A stretch of 64,000 nucleotides of DNA from Gerris lacustris (Eukaryota; Arthropoda; Insecta; Hemiptera; Gerridae): the NCBI GenBank assembly GCA_951217055.1, contig OX578279.1, positions 28,794,173 through 28,858,172 of the forward strand, given 5' to 3'. Each line of letters begins with the position of its first letter. The first letter of the stretch is position 1. Positions 34,266-47,009 of this stretch are shown here, piece by piece. A program made the translations under genes and the position numbers. Below the pieces are notes generated by a model. It was not told where the DNA came from. It worked only from the letters and a program-made list of their open reading frames with translations, and did not search any database.

Positions 34266-37081
34266 TCTTTAACTTTTGCTAAATTGATACTTTAATCCGT
34301 GTAAAAAATCTAAACAATTTTGACAGATTAAAAAAAACGGGGGAAACAATTAAACCAATTTGACAATAATGACTTTTAAAAGCATAAAATCAATAAAGTT
34401 CGTGGATAGGATGCGAGGAAGCTAAGTTCCACACCAATTGGCAGTCTATTTTTTTTTCGTTTGTTTCCTGCATAGGGTAATTTGTTGTAATATCATTAGA
34501 TGAAAAAACTTATTTCTTTAAAAGTAGGTAAGTTTCACTCTCCCATGTTGGGGCTTCTTTAGACTATAACATTTACAAATTTTAACTAACTATCAGCACT
34601 AACGTTTCCTTTTATGGTTCTAATTATGCTCTCCTACATTTATAGTTCCATAGCATATTATGGAGTGTATATGCCCTTTGGTAGGCCTAGGCCCTCCAAA
34701 GGACTTTTGCCTCACAGAATTAGATAGTTAATAATGATTATTTTATAGAAGACAATTTTTTATTGGTAAGAGGAAATGTGACATAGTATAAAGATTTCTT
34801 TATTGGAATTTATAATTTATAAATTGAAATGTAAAAAACTGTATAGTGATGATTATAGAGGAGGTTTTTAATATCTAAAACGTGCCTCACAACATGATAT
34901 CGAAACTTTAATTTGAGCGTAAAACCTTAAGGATTGCTCAAACACCATGTGGTTTCAGCAAGAACCATCTGTCAAACACTACTTTGACTATCTTAGGTCA
35001 AAACTTCATGTTACAATTTTTCTTTAATGAGTCTAGTCAATTTTCTTATTTGTATTTCCAACTTATTGTGATAATTTCGGTGAGGTCTGAGGGACACACA
35101 ATGTCCATTACCACCATTTCATTTACAGAGGGAAATAATAAATCAAGAAATATCCTTTTTAGGTTTTCAGGCGTCATTTTTCTCAATGAAACTATCAACC
35201 TTACTCGATTGAGTTCTTATTCCATTATTTGTCCTTATGACCCCTTTGACCTTATGAACGTTTGTCTTTTGTCTCCTAATATTTACCTATCTTCCTTGAT
35301 CTTCCTTGTTCATAAAATTTCACACCAATAAACGTCTGAAGCGCTAAAAGTTACATAAGTTATTACCTGTTTTTAATTTAATGTTCTAAATTTCATTTTA
35401 GTACTTATAGCATTTATTCTCTGAATATATTCTATTTATATTAAATTATTCATTATATGCTCTATTTATATTGAATTTGTTATATTTATGGCATATATTT
35501 TAATTTATTTAAGTTAAACTAAATATATATGTTTCTTTCCTTAGAAAAAGTTTTGACATATTAAATACAAACTACAAACGATGAAGCATAAAAAGGGTTT
35601 TATAATTGTTTTAGTTCCCCCTTAGGATTGAGTAATCAGAGATTAATGGCTGTATGCGTGATGCGTGATTACTGAGGGTAGGAAGGTTTTTGTCACCTGG
35701 GTCTTGGAATGCCCCTTTCTAACTAGTGTTTTTTTGCTCATCAGATTAATTTGTTTATCAAATAAGCCTAGGAAATTAATCAAAACATTCAAATGAATTA
35801 TTTTATCGCTATTATTATGTTGGTGTGAAACAACGCTTAAAAATTGGAATAATTCCAACATTTCGATATCTTCATTTTGCTTTACGATTTATTTTTCAAT
35901 TCTTTAATTACTTTGTCCTTTATTTTTCGACATGAATTATCTGTAATGTTATGCGTACTTAAACCTAGTTTTTAGTTGAAGAAGGAAGGTAACTTTCACC
36001 ATTTTTATGACTACCATGTTATTAATTAATTATTAAATAAATATCAGTCCAAGGCAGTTCCAACACATTTTTTTAATATTATTGTACCTGTTTTCTGTAT
36101 CTTTGTGTCCTAATATCTTATTACGAAAAGCTTTAACAAATTTACGGATAAAATTGATTTTTAAATTTCATCTTAAGGTATTCATCTCAATATAGTAGAT
36201 GATCTAGATAACGTTAACCCTACCAATCCATGACCTATATACTCCTCTTCAACTCTAACCCCCTCAAAAAGAAAATTAATTCATCTTTCCTCTTTTATAT
36301 GATTAAACACTTAAGATCCCGATAATCTCCAAGCCTTGACACATTAAAAATTCTTAAACACCTTTTTTAAAAAAGGTTATTCTTTTCTTTACCTTATTTA
36401 TCTCTGTTCTCAGCTCTCTCTCACTCTCTTTCCCACGCGGGGAAAAATTTGCCACTTTAGTCATTTCACATAGACCATTTAGCCCTCTTCCAGTTATAGG
36501 GAAGATCTCCTTCGCTGATGAGTCTTATCCTAAAATTCCCAGTCTATCAATTTGCTTCGAGTCCCACCATTTTTTAGGGTTTCGAAGATATTTCTAAGTT
36601 TTAGAAAATAAGTTTTAGAAAACTTTTTGTTAAAAGTTAAAAATTTAATATGCGGATGTGTAAATTCGTTAAGATTTAGTCAACTCAAATATTTAAATTT
36701 TTTAAAACTTTAATTGGGGTATCAAATGAAAACCCCTGAAGAGTAGGTTACAAATTTATATTTTAAAATGTTGCATTCACTATTGATTTATGAATAAAAA
36801 CATACCCAAAACAAATACCCCCCCCCCCCCCCCCCCCAACCACCACGAACGGCTTGTCATAAAAATTTGAAATAATTCATGCACAGACCTTACTTTGGGG
36901 CGATGAAAATTTTCCGAAAAAATTAAATTTACCTTGCTGTCATTACCGATAAAAAAACATTGTGATCCCCCGGGGGATCGAATCAAGGACCCTTTAATTT
37001 TTTTGAGGCCTTTCGCCTCAATTTGTTTATTTTCATACAGAGCAGGATGGGGAAATAGAAAAAAAATTATAATATTTATAA
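34266..37081. other. AT-rich non-coding DNA
   Basis: Includes a poly(C) tract of 20 bases (36818-36837). The self-complementary GATCCCCCGGGGGATC lies just before GAATCAAGGACCC near 36963-36990. No supported gene. Confidence 0.5.
36818..36837 (+). repeat. Poly(C) tract
   Basis: Twenty consecutive C. Confidence 0.9.
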
Positions 37082-38731
37082 TCTATATATATAAAAGTCA
37101 ACGTGTGTGTGTGTGTGTATGTTTGTTCTTTATACAAATCTACAGTTTTAGTCCGATCTCGATGAAAATTTGCCCACTTGATCTTTAAAGCAAGGGGAAA
37201 ATCAAGGTATACATGAATTTTCGAAATTTAAATTTTGGTACACGGGGGAACGGGGTACAAGTAATGAATACGGGGTCAAAGTAATGAATACCCTTCGTGA
37301 TGCATATCGTTGAAAAGCTCTTTAAGAGTACGCAGTAATTGTTGTTATGTATAGTTTTGCCATATTTTCATTTAGGAGGGGGGTAAAATGGAAGATATAA
37401 CTATATCTATATATAAAAAGAAGAGTATCTATATGAGAGAATGTCTTTTATACAAATCTACAGTTTTATCCCAATTTGATGCATTTTTACACTCTTTTTC
37501 TTCCAAACAAGGTGAAGGGGACTGCCTACATGATTTTCCGAAATTAAAATGTTTGTACACAGAGGTACGGGGTACAAATGTCAAAATAATGGATACCCTT
37601 CATGATGCATATCGTTAAAAGCTCTTTAAGAGTACATTAATTGTTGTTAAGTACGTTTTTGTCATATTTTCATTTAGGAGGGGGGTAAAATGGAAATGTA
37701 TATCTCTATCTATAAAAGTCAACGTATGTGTGAGTGTGTTTATGTGTGTTAATGTAAGTTGAAAACCCTTCATGATGCATACTGTTGAAAAGCTCTTTAA
37801 GAGTACAGTAATTGTTTTTACGTACATTTAGGGGGGTAAATGGAAAAATATATCTAAAAGTCAACGTATGTGTGTATGTTCTTTATACAAATCCATAGTT
37901 TTAGTCCGATCTCGATCAAAAAATGCACACTTGACCCTCAAAGGAAGAAAGAATCAGTGTCTACATGAATTTTCGAAATTTAAATTTTGGTACACAGGGA
38001 ACAGGGTACAATAATGAATACGGGGTCAAAGGACTGAATACCCTTTATGATGCATATCGTTGAAAAGCTCTTTAAGATTACATTAATTGTTGTTATGTAC
38101 AGTTTTGTCATATGTATTTTCATTTAGGAGGGGGTAAAATGGAAAAATATAGCTATATCTTATAAAAAAAAGAAGAGTGTCTGTATGAGGGTATGTCTTT
38201 TATACAAATCTACAGTTTTATCCCAATTTGATGAATATTTACTCACTTTCCCTTCAAAGCAAGGGGGAGGTCACTGTCTACATGAATTTTCGAAATTTAA
38301 ATTTTGGTTCAAAGGGGTACGGTGTAAAAATGTCAAAGTAATGGATTCATATCATGCATATCGTTGAAAAGCACTTTAAGAGAAAAGTAATTGTTGTTAT
38401 GTACAATTTTATTTAGGAGGGGGTAAAATGGAAATTTATAGCTATATATATAAAAATCAACGTATGTGAGTGTATGTTCTTTATACATAAGCTCTTTAAG
38501 AATAGAGTAATATTTTTTAAGTATTGTTTTGTCGTATTTTACTTTAGGGGGGGGGGGATTTAGGATATTTTAAAATTTGCTTATCAAAGAGGAGGGGGTA
38601 TAGAAATAGGTGGGAGGGATAGAATCTAGATATTCTTGCATAGTAAAATAATTTATATGTTTCATTATGGTTGTTTATAAACTTATCTAATTATAATAAC
38701 ACTCCGTAGCGAAGCACGGGTACCCAGCTAG
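37082..38731 (+). mobile_element. Non-autonomous Helitron-like element built of tandem units
   Basis: Begins TCTATATATATAAAAGTC directly after an A and ends ACCCAGCTAG directly before a T. This is the A|TC...CTAG|T arrangement of Helitrons. A hairpin (CCGT-AGCGAAGC-ACGG) lies about 9 bases before the CTAG. Inside are about six tandem units starting near 37082, 37403, 37694, 37847, 38146 and 38435. Unit heads alternate between two types: AAAAGTCAACGTATGTG and AAAAAGAAGAGT. The remaining 240 bases to the 3' end are unique. No Rep/helicase is encoded. Superfamily is inferred from ends. Confidence 0.72.
38547..38557 (+). repeat. Poly(G) tract in Helitron
   Basis: Eleven consecutive G, at the place corresponding to the poly(C) of the inverted copy at 2459-2470. 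Confidence 0.9.
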
Positions 38732-40319
38732 TATATTATAAATATTAATATTTATAATATTTAATAATTTAATTTATGTAAATTTAAGTATATGCTGAAT
38801 AATAATCGAAACCCTAAAAAGTACTTGGATGCAAATTGTTCCCTGTGATTTTTTTAAAGTATGCTACCTAATTATTTGGTATCATTGTTAAATATCTAGA
38901 GAAGAAAGCTTTCTGCTCAGCTCTCTTCTTAGATTTTAGCTCAATCTTTTACCACACTGGACTGCTTTGAAATTTGGAGTGCATCCTCAGAGCATCCTCC
39001 TTTCTTTTACTTTCTATCTCATCTTGAAGTTATTTCTCACAGACAAATTTTTCCATGTAACTCCAGATCCTACTTCTCTGCAATCTACTGGTGATCCTTA
39101 GTTGAACTAATGCTTTACTCCTAGTGCTCCCGTGATGATCTCTCAACGTCCATAATCAATCCTTGTTACTTTTGCAGTTTGCAATCTAAAATTTTTGTTA
39201 CAAAACTTTTGATTACCAGAACATACCCTCTATCTTCTTTCGGCCAAAGATCATCAGAAAAATAACTGATGCACATTTCTATGTATTCAAAGTCACCTTC
39301 CACGAATCGACCTCATCGTCTCTTACGTCCGAAATCTAATCGTATTCCGCAAAAGAAATTCCATGAATTCTTAACCAGACCTATTGACTATTGTTAAAGA
39401 TTTGGAAACTTGGTTATATCTGTTTTAATTGAGAAAGTCTCGTGCATTGGAGTCTACAACGTGCAATAATTTCTACAGAATGACAGATTTTCAATTAATG
39501 TTACATTGTTGCATTAATAAAACAATATTATGAATTAAAGTAATCATTTAAAGTCCAAGAAATTGTCCATTTCAAAGGGCAAAATGTCCATTTCTCATTT
39601 CTCTAACCTTTACTTTACACGCAAATACATTAATACAAATAGGGAAAAGCAAGTAATTAGTTATTTATCTTTGAAGTATAGTAATTATTTATTCGATTAA
39701 AGCTACAATCAATCTGATCTAAACCACAACTGACGTGACTGTTATCTATTGAAATAACGTAGTCATAGGAATGAAGTTAATTTTGTTTTTGAATCAGATA
39801 GCTGTAACCTAATGCGAATGTTTATGAGTTCCATTTATAGCTGTAGTTTGTCTATATATTATCTGTAGAACTTTCATAAAAAATTAATATTCATTTGAGC
39901 CCTTCCGTCTAGTCTCCCTTTAGACTATATTGAATATTCGATATCTACGCATTATTTTACATATAATGTGATTTATGGGTTGTAATAGTACATTATGGTT
40001 AAATATAATCTGATACTTAACTAGTTATTATAAAAATGTATGTATAAGTTTACTGTTATGAAATACCTTTTGAAGTTTGCTAAACTATTATAGTAATAAT
40101 GTTTATTTGTTTTTAAAGCTTATACAAAAGCTTTATTCTTAAGTTTGACTATTTGAAGCGCATTTTTCTGAGATTCCCTTTCTACAAAGTCCAAAGAAAG
40201 ATGTTTTTGCCTGTATACAGATTGGCCAGAGATTACAAAATTGGTATTTAATCTCGCTATAGTTTCAAGAAAAAAATACCGAAGCATATAATAAAAAAAA
40301 ATTGTATGTATTAATTAAT
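38732..40319. other. AT-rich non-coding DNA
   Basis: Nothing recognised. Confidence 0.5.
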
Positions 40320-40670
40320 GTACTAAAGTAATTTTTATAAACGTGTAAAATTCGATAAAGATTACACTTGAGTTGAAAAAATGTCTGTGCCTGCACAATG
40401 TCGTCTGTACAGGCGCGTGGTGTAAAGCCTTTGGTTGGGCCGATTTTGATTAAATTTGGCACACATAATCAGAAAAATCAACCTCGAAGCATAATCATGA
40501 AATAAATTGTCTATATTGGGGAAGTTGCCCCCAAACATTAAAACAAAATTTCCTGTGATTTTAATTAAAAATTCTTAAATGTGGTCCATTTAATTGCGAC
40601 TTAACCACATATTAGTCGTTATCCTGGGAAAAATCTAGTTTCCGGGATAATGTTGAAACTAAATTTGATT
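40320..40670 (+). repeat. RepB copy, diverged and split
   Basis: Contains ATGTCGTCTGTACAGGCGCG, GGGCCGATTTTGATTAAATT, TGGTCCATTTAATTGCGAC and ATCCTGGGAAAAATCTAG in RepB order. The RepB terminal motif TGTATGAGAAAGTTTTG reappears only at about 41427. This suggests about 750 bases were added between (or a separate fragment). Confidence 0.6.
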
Positions 40671-40864
40671 TTGATGAAATTCGAAAATAATTACCTGAAG
40701 AATACTTTTTAAATATGTTATACGATAAATTAATTAAATTATATATTTTTATGAAATATAAATTCAGTATGAAAATCAAATAAAATCATTTGTTTTGTAT
40801 TGATATATATTTTTTTCCATTTTGGTTTGATTGATATAAATTAGAAGACCAGAAAGCAGGTATA

Positions 40865-41245
40865 AAGGTGCTATACTAGGTATACCTGGAAAAATCCTTA
40901 ACCTGACATTCTATAACAGCCTTGTACTTGAAATCCTTATGAATACACACTTGTCTCTGCCTAGAGACTCTTCAGCAAGCTTACCAAACCGCCAATCATT
41001 TGGCATTGATGAATTTTTAATTGCTATTTTTTTTAAACAATTTTGCTAGGGTATGATTGATTTAAAGTAAAATTCAAGCATGAAGCTATTAAGGTGCTAT
41101 ACTAGGTACTATTCCTGGAATAATCCTTAATGTAACATTTTATAATAACCTTGTACTTGAAATCCTTATGAATACACAAGTATGTATTCATAAGGTTCAC
41201 CCTACCTAGGGACTCTTCAACTAGCCTACCAACCGCCTTATTTCT
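40865..41245 (+). repeat. Two direct copies of an about 150-bp unit
   Basis: AAGGTGCTATACTAGG..., CTTGTACTTGAAATCCTTAT and GACTCTTCA...CTTACCAAACCGCC recur 226 bases apart (first copies at 40865, second at 41091). Both copies share CCTTGTACTTGAAATCC without change. No coding capacity. Confidence 0.75.
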
Positions 41246-43420
41246 ACTCAACACAAAATCCCTAAGAGTCTATACACATTATCCTTCCTTCCTCATAAAA
41301 TGTATTTTCTATCTAAATCTGAGTCCGCACTTGATACGTGGTCTTGTATTAATAATTGCTTCCCTAAGGATGATGAATAATAAATTAATTACCTTAGATA
41401 TTATGGGATATAAATTTATTATCTCTGTATGAGAAAGTTTTGTTGAAGTATAACAAAAAAAGCTTCAGCAAAAATCCCAAATAACTATTGTGAGTTTCTT
41501 AACTATAATTGGCTAGTGTCTGCACGACATTTTTCTTTTAGTTTTATTAAACATGAGTTAATTGTACAATATCTTAATAGACAAATCTAATTTTATAATT
41601 AATATCGATGTTATTTCTGTTTCACAGGTATGTTGAACACCTGTTACTTACCGGATTGTAGCTTTGAAAAGGTATTTAATTGTTGTACATTATATGTTTT
41701 TCTCCAATTCTGTGTTTCTTGGTCAGATGTGCTCTTCTTATTCAAGCTAGTTGTTGAGTTGTCCAAAGATTTTGCATTATTTACCTCCTTAACTTATTAT
41801 AATATATATTTAAAAACGAAAAAGAATCAACTTAATAAGAACGACAGGCAGTCCGACATATTAATGGACAGACACTAAACCTACTATGTTCCCTGTTTCC
41901 TGAAATGGATTTTTGTCTAGAAATATTTGAAATCGGAGGCATAGAAAAATTTCGTTCTTAAGAACGATGACACTGCTCCAATAAGCTCAGAAGCAAAATA
42001 TAATAAAAAAAAAAAAAAATCGATGGGACAATATTTTCTTTCTTACTTCTATCACTCCTCTATTCTCCTTCTTATTGCTATTGCTATAATATATTTTAAA
42101 AAAACCTTTATTAATTCATTATATAATCATGGTGTACTATAACCCACCAATGTTTTAAAATATGAACAAAAAGATTTCTGTCTCAAGCTATTTTTAGAAA
42201 ATATTTGTCGTTTCCTTTTACTTTTTAGTTTTTAGTGTCAGTCTTGTAAGTCACGCGATTCCAAATAATAATTCTATTTATCGATACCGTTTTCTTAATA
42301 AATAATACAAAAAAATAATAAATAATAAAAATAATAAATAAAAATAAAAAATATATAAATTATAAAAAATAATAGAGGGCTAGTAATAATTTTCAGGGCT
42401 GCAAATGTGCAATGTAAAGTTCGATTTACAGGGGCACACATGCTTCCTAATCATTACGCATAAAGTGTAAGGTAAATTTATTATAACGAAATTTGTTCTT
42501 TTTCCCTCTTAAGAACATACTGCTAGTTGAGTATTTATTTTTTCTTATTTGACTTTTTTTCTTTAATAACTTTATATTTCTTAGTATATAGTATATATAT
42601 AGATCGTTCTTACGTTCAAGGTAAATATTTTGACGAGTTTTTTTGTTTAATTTATTAAGATTTTTGACATGATTGACCATCTTCTTTTTCCTTTGTACCA
42701 TGTCCTTTGTAGCAGATTGTAGGAGTTAACCATTATTGCGATCGCAAAGTTGAACGTTTCATACTTAGAGCCAATCGCACCTCCTTAGATATAATACTCT
42801 TTAACTTTCATTAACAAAACAATACTTATAGTCGAATCAGCTAAGAAATTGAATAAATTTGATCGATTTTGCAGTTGTAAGTTTATCCTTTTACCGTAGT
42901 AATTTTAACCCCTTTTAGAACCTAATGAATTAAATTAGACCTTTCTAAACTACATTAATTTGACGTTGCAATGAAAGAAAGTAAAAATTAGAACAGCCCT
43001 ACTCAGGTTTCAATGTCTGGGGGAAACCAGTGTAATTTGTTTGTGATTTTAGAAATAAATGTTTTGCTTTTTCTATTTTCTATATATTTTTAAGATTTGA
43101 GCATTCTAAAGATCTGTGCGTTTTACAGTTGACAAATTGATAGCTTAAGTGATTTTTTACGAGTATATATACTTGTATTATGTTAAAACATATAAACTTA
43201 AAATGAAATCAAAACATACAATACACAGATAATACATCATAATTATTTTTTAATAAATAAAACAACTCATCCTTTCCTTTATCTATGAATAGAAAATCAC
43301 AATGATACAAGACATCCCTTCCTCAATCAATTAATAAAACAGCACATTCCTTCCTGAATTAATAAATATAAATTGGCCAAGTATGTGCTTTCATTACACA
43401 CAAAGGCAAAACAAATAGGA
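41246..43420. other. AT-rich non-coding DNA with one RepA fragment
   Basis: A RepA fragment lies at about 41840-41998 (ACAGGCAGTCCGACATATTA, GAAATCGGAGGCATAGAAAA, AAGCTCAGAAGCAAAATA). A/T simple sequence, mainly AATAAT units, lies at 42299-42370. No supported gene. Confidence 0.5.
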
Positions 43421-43714
43421 CGAACAATATAAGTAGTCTCTCCACGTAATTAGTTTATTTTAAATAACAAAGCAGCTTTCATCCTTCATAAGGCCATCAT
43501 CAATGCCGGAATGTGGAAGAAGTTGAGTTACATTATATAAAAGAAAAGTTAATGAGTGAGTCCAGTCTACTTCATGTCAGAGATTAAGGTAAGAGTCTTA
43601 CCTTCCTACTACTTCTTCCACATTCCGGCACTGATGGTGGCCTTATGAATGCTGAAAGCTGCTTTGTTATTCAAAATAAACTGATTACTTAAAGAGACTA
43701 CTTATATTGTTCAT
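43421..43714. mobile_element. PLE-terminus-like inverted repeat
   Basis: Arms of about 105 bp (43421-43533 and 43607-43714) are inverted copies separated by about 75 unrelated bases. Each arm, read outward, has ATGGCCTTATGAAGG...GAAAGCTGCTTTG. This resembles the CTGATGA-hairpin-GAAAGC order at the 3' end of the PLE at 9558-12494. No coding. The link to PLEs is by resemblance of motif order and not by sequence identity. Confidence 0.5.
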
Positions 43715-44214
43715 TAAGATGACCTCCATAGACGCTCCTATATCTACAAAATAGGACGAGTTCGTTAACCAACATAATCAGTCTTATCGAGATGGCGACC
43801 ATTGAATAGTTTTTTTCAGCTATAACGTTAAAACCATTCATAATAATGACGTAAACAAACGTATTTTTACGCAGTTTTATTGTCCAATTGCAATGAAAGC
43901 CCAATCCGTTCCTAAGATAATTCATTTTTAAGATTTTGGAAAGGAAACATTTTTTTCCCAAAAAAATATGCTACGATTTAAAAATTCCTTAACAGTTTTT
44001 TTTGTTTTTTGACAAAGAATAACTATGATTTTTTAGTTGATATGTTATAAAATTAGAGAGGGGGGGGGGGGGGGGGGGGCACGAAAAAGCAAATGTTCAA
44101 GGAGACATGACGCATATAGATGAATTAGTACAAAAACGAATCCTGATATATATTTGTACTCAGGGCGCGTCGCGCGTCTTCCGCTTTCATTTAACATCCC
44201 ACTTGAAGACTTCC
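43715..44214. other. Non-coding DNA with poly(G)
   Basis: Twenty consecutive G at 44060-44079. A minus-strand frame of 87 codons (43698-43961) shows no recognised domain. Confidence 0.45.
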
Positions 44215-44350
44215 TTAAGGAACCAAAAATGTTCCCTGATGTCTGAAACCGAGATCTGCCTTGGAACATTTGAAATCGGAGACATAAAAAATGTCGTTCT
44301 TCAGAACGACCACATAGCTTACGTTACCTTCGGTTAGCACGGAAGCAAAA
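44215..44350 (+). repeat. RepA fragment
   Basis: GGAACCAAAAATGTTCCCTG through CGGTTAGCACGGAAGCAAAA is the terminal 130 bases of RepA. Confidence 0.75.
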
Positions 44351-44404
44351 ACAAAAATTAAGTAAAAATCTATAATATTCTTCTTGGCTAGACAAACATA
44401 AGTG

Positions 44405-45087
44405 TAAAGCGGCCTACACACATGGAACTTGGTTCGCCGAACTTGGTTCGGCGAACCAAGTTCGTGGGGTCCGCACTCTACACACAGTAGAGAGGGACAC
44501 AAACAACGGTTCGTCCTAATCGTCAGTTTCCCTCTGAACTGAGCTGAAAACACAGCGCTAAAAACACAACGTTAAAAAAAAGCGTTAAAAACACTACGTT
44601 AAAAACGGAGTTAAAAGAAACAGCTTTAGAAAAAACACAGGGGGAAAGAAACAGCGTTAAAAAACACAAGAAAGCGTTAAAAACACAGTTTTAAAACAGA
44701 GTTCAAAGAAACAGCTTTAAAAAAACAAAGGGGAAAAAAAGCGTTAAAAAAAACAGCGATAAAAAACAGCGTTAAAATAAACAGCGATAAAAAAACAGCG
44801 TTAAAATAAACAGCGATAAAAAAAACAGCGTTAAAAGAAACAGTGTTAAAAGAAGTAAAAAGAAACAAATGAGTCGGATGTGTAGAGTCAGGGTGTCTTT
44901 TCTGATAAAATGACGAACATCGGTTCGTGTCCTCTACACACAGGGGAACCTGGTTCGCTCTGCCGGCGAACCGAACAAATGTTTTCCAACCCGATGGAAG
45001 ACCAAGATCGTCACGAACTTGGTTCGTTTACCTCTACACACATGGGAACTTCGGCGAACCAAGTTCCCATGTGTGTATGCCGCTTAA
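44405..45087. mobile_element. Harbinger-like MITE with internal short-repeat array
   Basis: The element proper is 44408-45084. Terminal inverted repeats exceed 30 bp: AGCGGCCTACACACATGGAA on the left and the complement of AGCGGCATACACACATGGGA on the right. TAA flanks both ends (44405-44407, 45085-45087), fitting the 3-bp TWA duplications of PIF/Harbinger elements. Inside, from about 44545 to 44860, lies a degenerate array of units like AAACAGCGTTAAAA, about 14-20 bases each. Internal copies of CTTGGTTCG in both orientations form extra hairpins. No transposase. Confidence 0.75.
44545..44860 (+). repeat. Degenerate AAACAGCGTTAAAA array
   Basis: More than fifteen imperfect units vary between CAGCGTTAAAA, CAGCGATAAAA and CAGCTTTAGAA, mostly on a 14-20 base pitch. 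Confined to the middle of the Harbinger-like MITE. Confidence 0.85.
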
Positions 45088-45996
45088 GACTTCGATACGG
45101 ATACGGTAATATCCAAGTTTTTTTTTATAATATTCATTAAACATAATCTTTATTACTTTTCTTTTAAGAGTAATTTGCAGTATACACTGCTTAATAAATC
45201 ATATTTGTAATAAATCATTTAAGTACGCACTCTAACTTAATATATGAATAATATTTTTTTAACTTCTTATCTGATATAGTTTTATTTAATTGTTCTTAAT
45301 GTTTTGATATTTCCATGTGTCCTATTTTACCCGGACCTTATCTACAATTAATTAGCACCTAGATGACCTCAAAAGATGTGCTAATGGAAAACGTCTGGGT
45401 GTGCCTCCTCTAAAAAGTAAAATAAAAAATATATATATAGATAGATAGATGTACCCGTTGTTAAGAAAAGCGTAGGCGTGAAAAAGAAACTTAAAACCTT
45501 GGCAGGAGAAAAAAATGGGTTTTGGCAAGAATATAGGTCGACCCCATCAGGTTTTTTTTAGGTCTAATCCGCACCTGCGCCCACTACTGTATTCTTAACA
45601 AAGATTTAGGCATCGTTTGACGAGATAAATTGAATCGGGTTTTTTATTTGTCACATTTATACTAGAGCAAAGAAAAAGCGTTGTAATTGGCTCATTATTA
45701 AAGGGAACAAGTAGCTCTCATATATTTCAATGTCAAATCCATTCATATAATTATTCCCAAACATTTTATAATTTAATGTTAAATTTTGTACTATTAAATT
45801 TTACCAGCTACTCTTACTTTTTTATGTCTTTTAAGTTATATTTCTTTTTTTATTCCCTTTTTTTATGATTGTAAAATATTATAGCACTAAAAAAAACCTT
45901 AGTGAACTAAATTTGGGTATTATTAAAATTATACATATTTCTATAATACTTTCCATCGCATGCATTGTAATTTAGCTCGCGAGTAAATGCAGAAAA
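45088..45996. other. AT-rich non-coding DNA
   Basis: No coding or element structure recognised. Confidence 0.5.
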
Positions 45997-46292
45997 ATCA
46001 ATCAATCAATCAATCAACCTTTTATTGCTTATAGGTAGTATTTACAATAATAAATAAAACAATTCTAAATACAATGGTATCACATGCAAATCAGCATTAT
46101 GCTGAGGTACCTTTACAAGGTATTTTACAAGGGGGTTGCGTTAACATAAAACATATCAGTTCAGTAACAATATTTAGAATAACAATTATATTTTTTATTT
46201 ATTTATTTTTTTTTGTACTTATTATTTTTGTCTACTTAATTTATTTTCATAATTTAATATCAAGTGTTTTTCTCTTTCTTTTAATTCGCTTT

Positions 46293-46935
46293 CTATGGGG
46301 GATGTAGCCAGACGTCACGGAATACTCGAGACATTCTTTTCCACATGATTCTATCTTTTGCTACTCTCATCCAAGTAGCTCCACCACATATTTTTTTAAA
46401 ATCGTCTTCCCAGCGTCTTTTCGGTTTTCCTCGTTTCCTTTTATATTGTCTTGGATACCATTCGATTAGCTTCTTGGTCCATCGACCGTCTTCTGTTCGC
46501 GCTATGTGTCCTGCCCACCTCCATTTTCTTTCGGTTATCACTTTGGCTATATCTTTCATTCTTACTTTATTTTCTATCCATCCTTTTGTTTTCCTGTCTT
46601 TTCTAGTGACTCCCAACATACTACGTTGCATTCTTCTGACTGCTACTCTAAGCTTTTCTACGTTTTCATTTGTGAGAGCCCAAGTTTCCGATGCATACGT
46701 CAGTACCGGCATCACAACGCTTTGCCATAATTTTATTTTCACTTCTATCTGAGACCTAAATCGTTTTCTATATCTGTTGTAAACTTGCCAGGCCATGCTT
46801 ATTCTTCTTGTCAACTCTCTTCATCGTCATTTTCAGTTGATATTATACTTCCGAGGTATGTATATAAATTCTTTGGTTTGCTTTACTTCATCGTTGTTAA
46901 TTGAAAGAGTTCCTTCTAGATTCACTAACATTACT
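46293..46935 (-). pseudogene. LINE reverse transcriptase C-terminal region, frameshifted
   Basis: The intact 173-codon part (46293-46814) reads MAWQVYNRY, then MPVLTYASETWALT (the LTYGSETW motif of RTE/CR1-type RT C-termini), then RKWRWAGHIART, then KRKRGKPKRRWEDD, and ends VWLHPP. Upstream, in another frame, comes TKEFIYLGSIIS, the segment that normally precedes NRRISxAW. The join at about 46812 is therefore a frameshift (with a TGA in the upstream frame). The catalytic YxDD half is not present. Function lost. Related to the LINE relics at 6.6 kb and 61.3 kb. Confidence 0.75.
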
Positions 46936-47009
46936 TTTGAAATGCAGAAAAATATCATTGTTTAACTTTTGTTCCTGGCTACTCTGGCATTCTCTCGTTT
47001 CTTCGTTTC

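Noticed and set aside
34984..35331. 115-codon + strand frame
   Set aside because: No domain or repeat relation; composition like surrounding non-coding DNA.
37082..38731. Tandem units as a CRISPR-like array
   Set aside because: Units are contiguous and diverged, not short repeats with unique spacers; eukaryotic Helitron ends explain them.
43698..43961. 87-codon minus-strand frame
   Set aside because: No recognised motif and overlaps the end of an inverted repeat.
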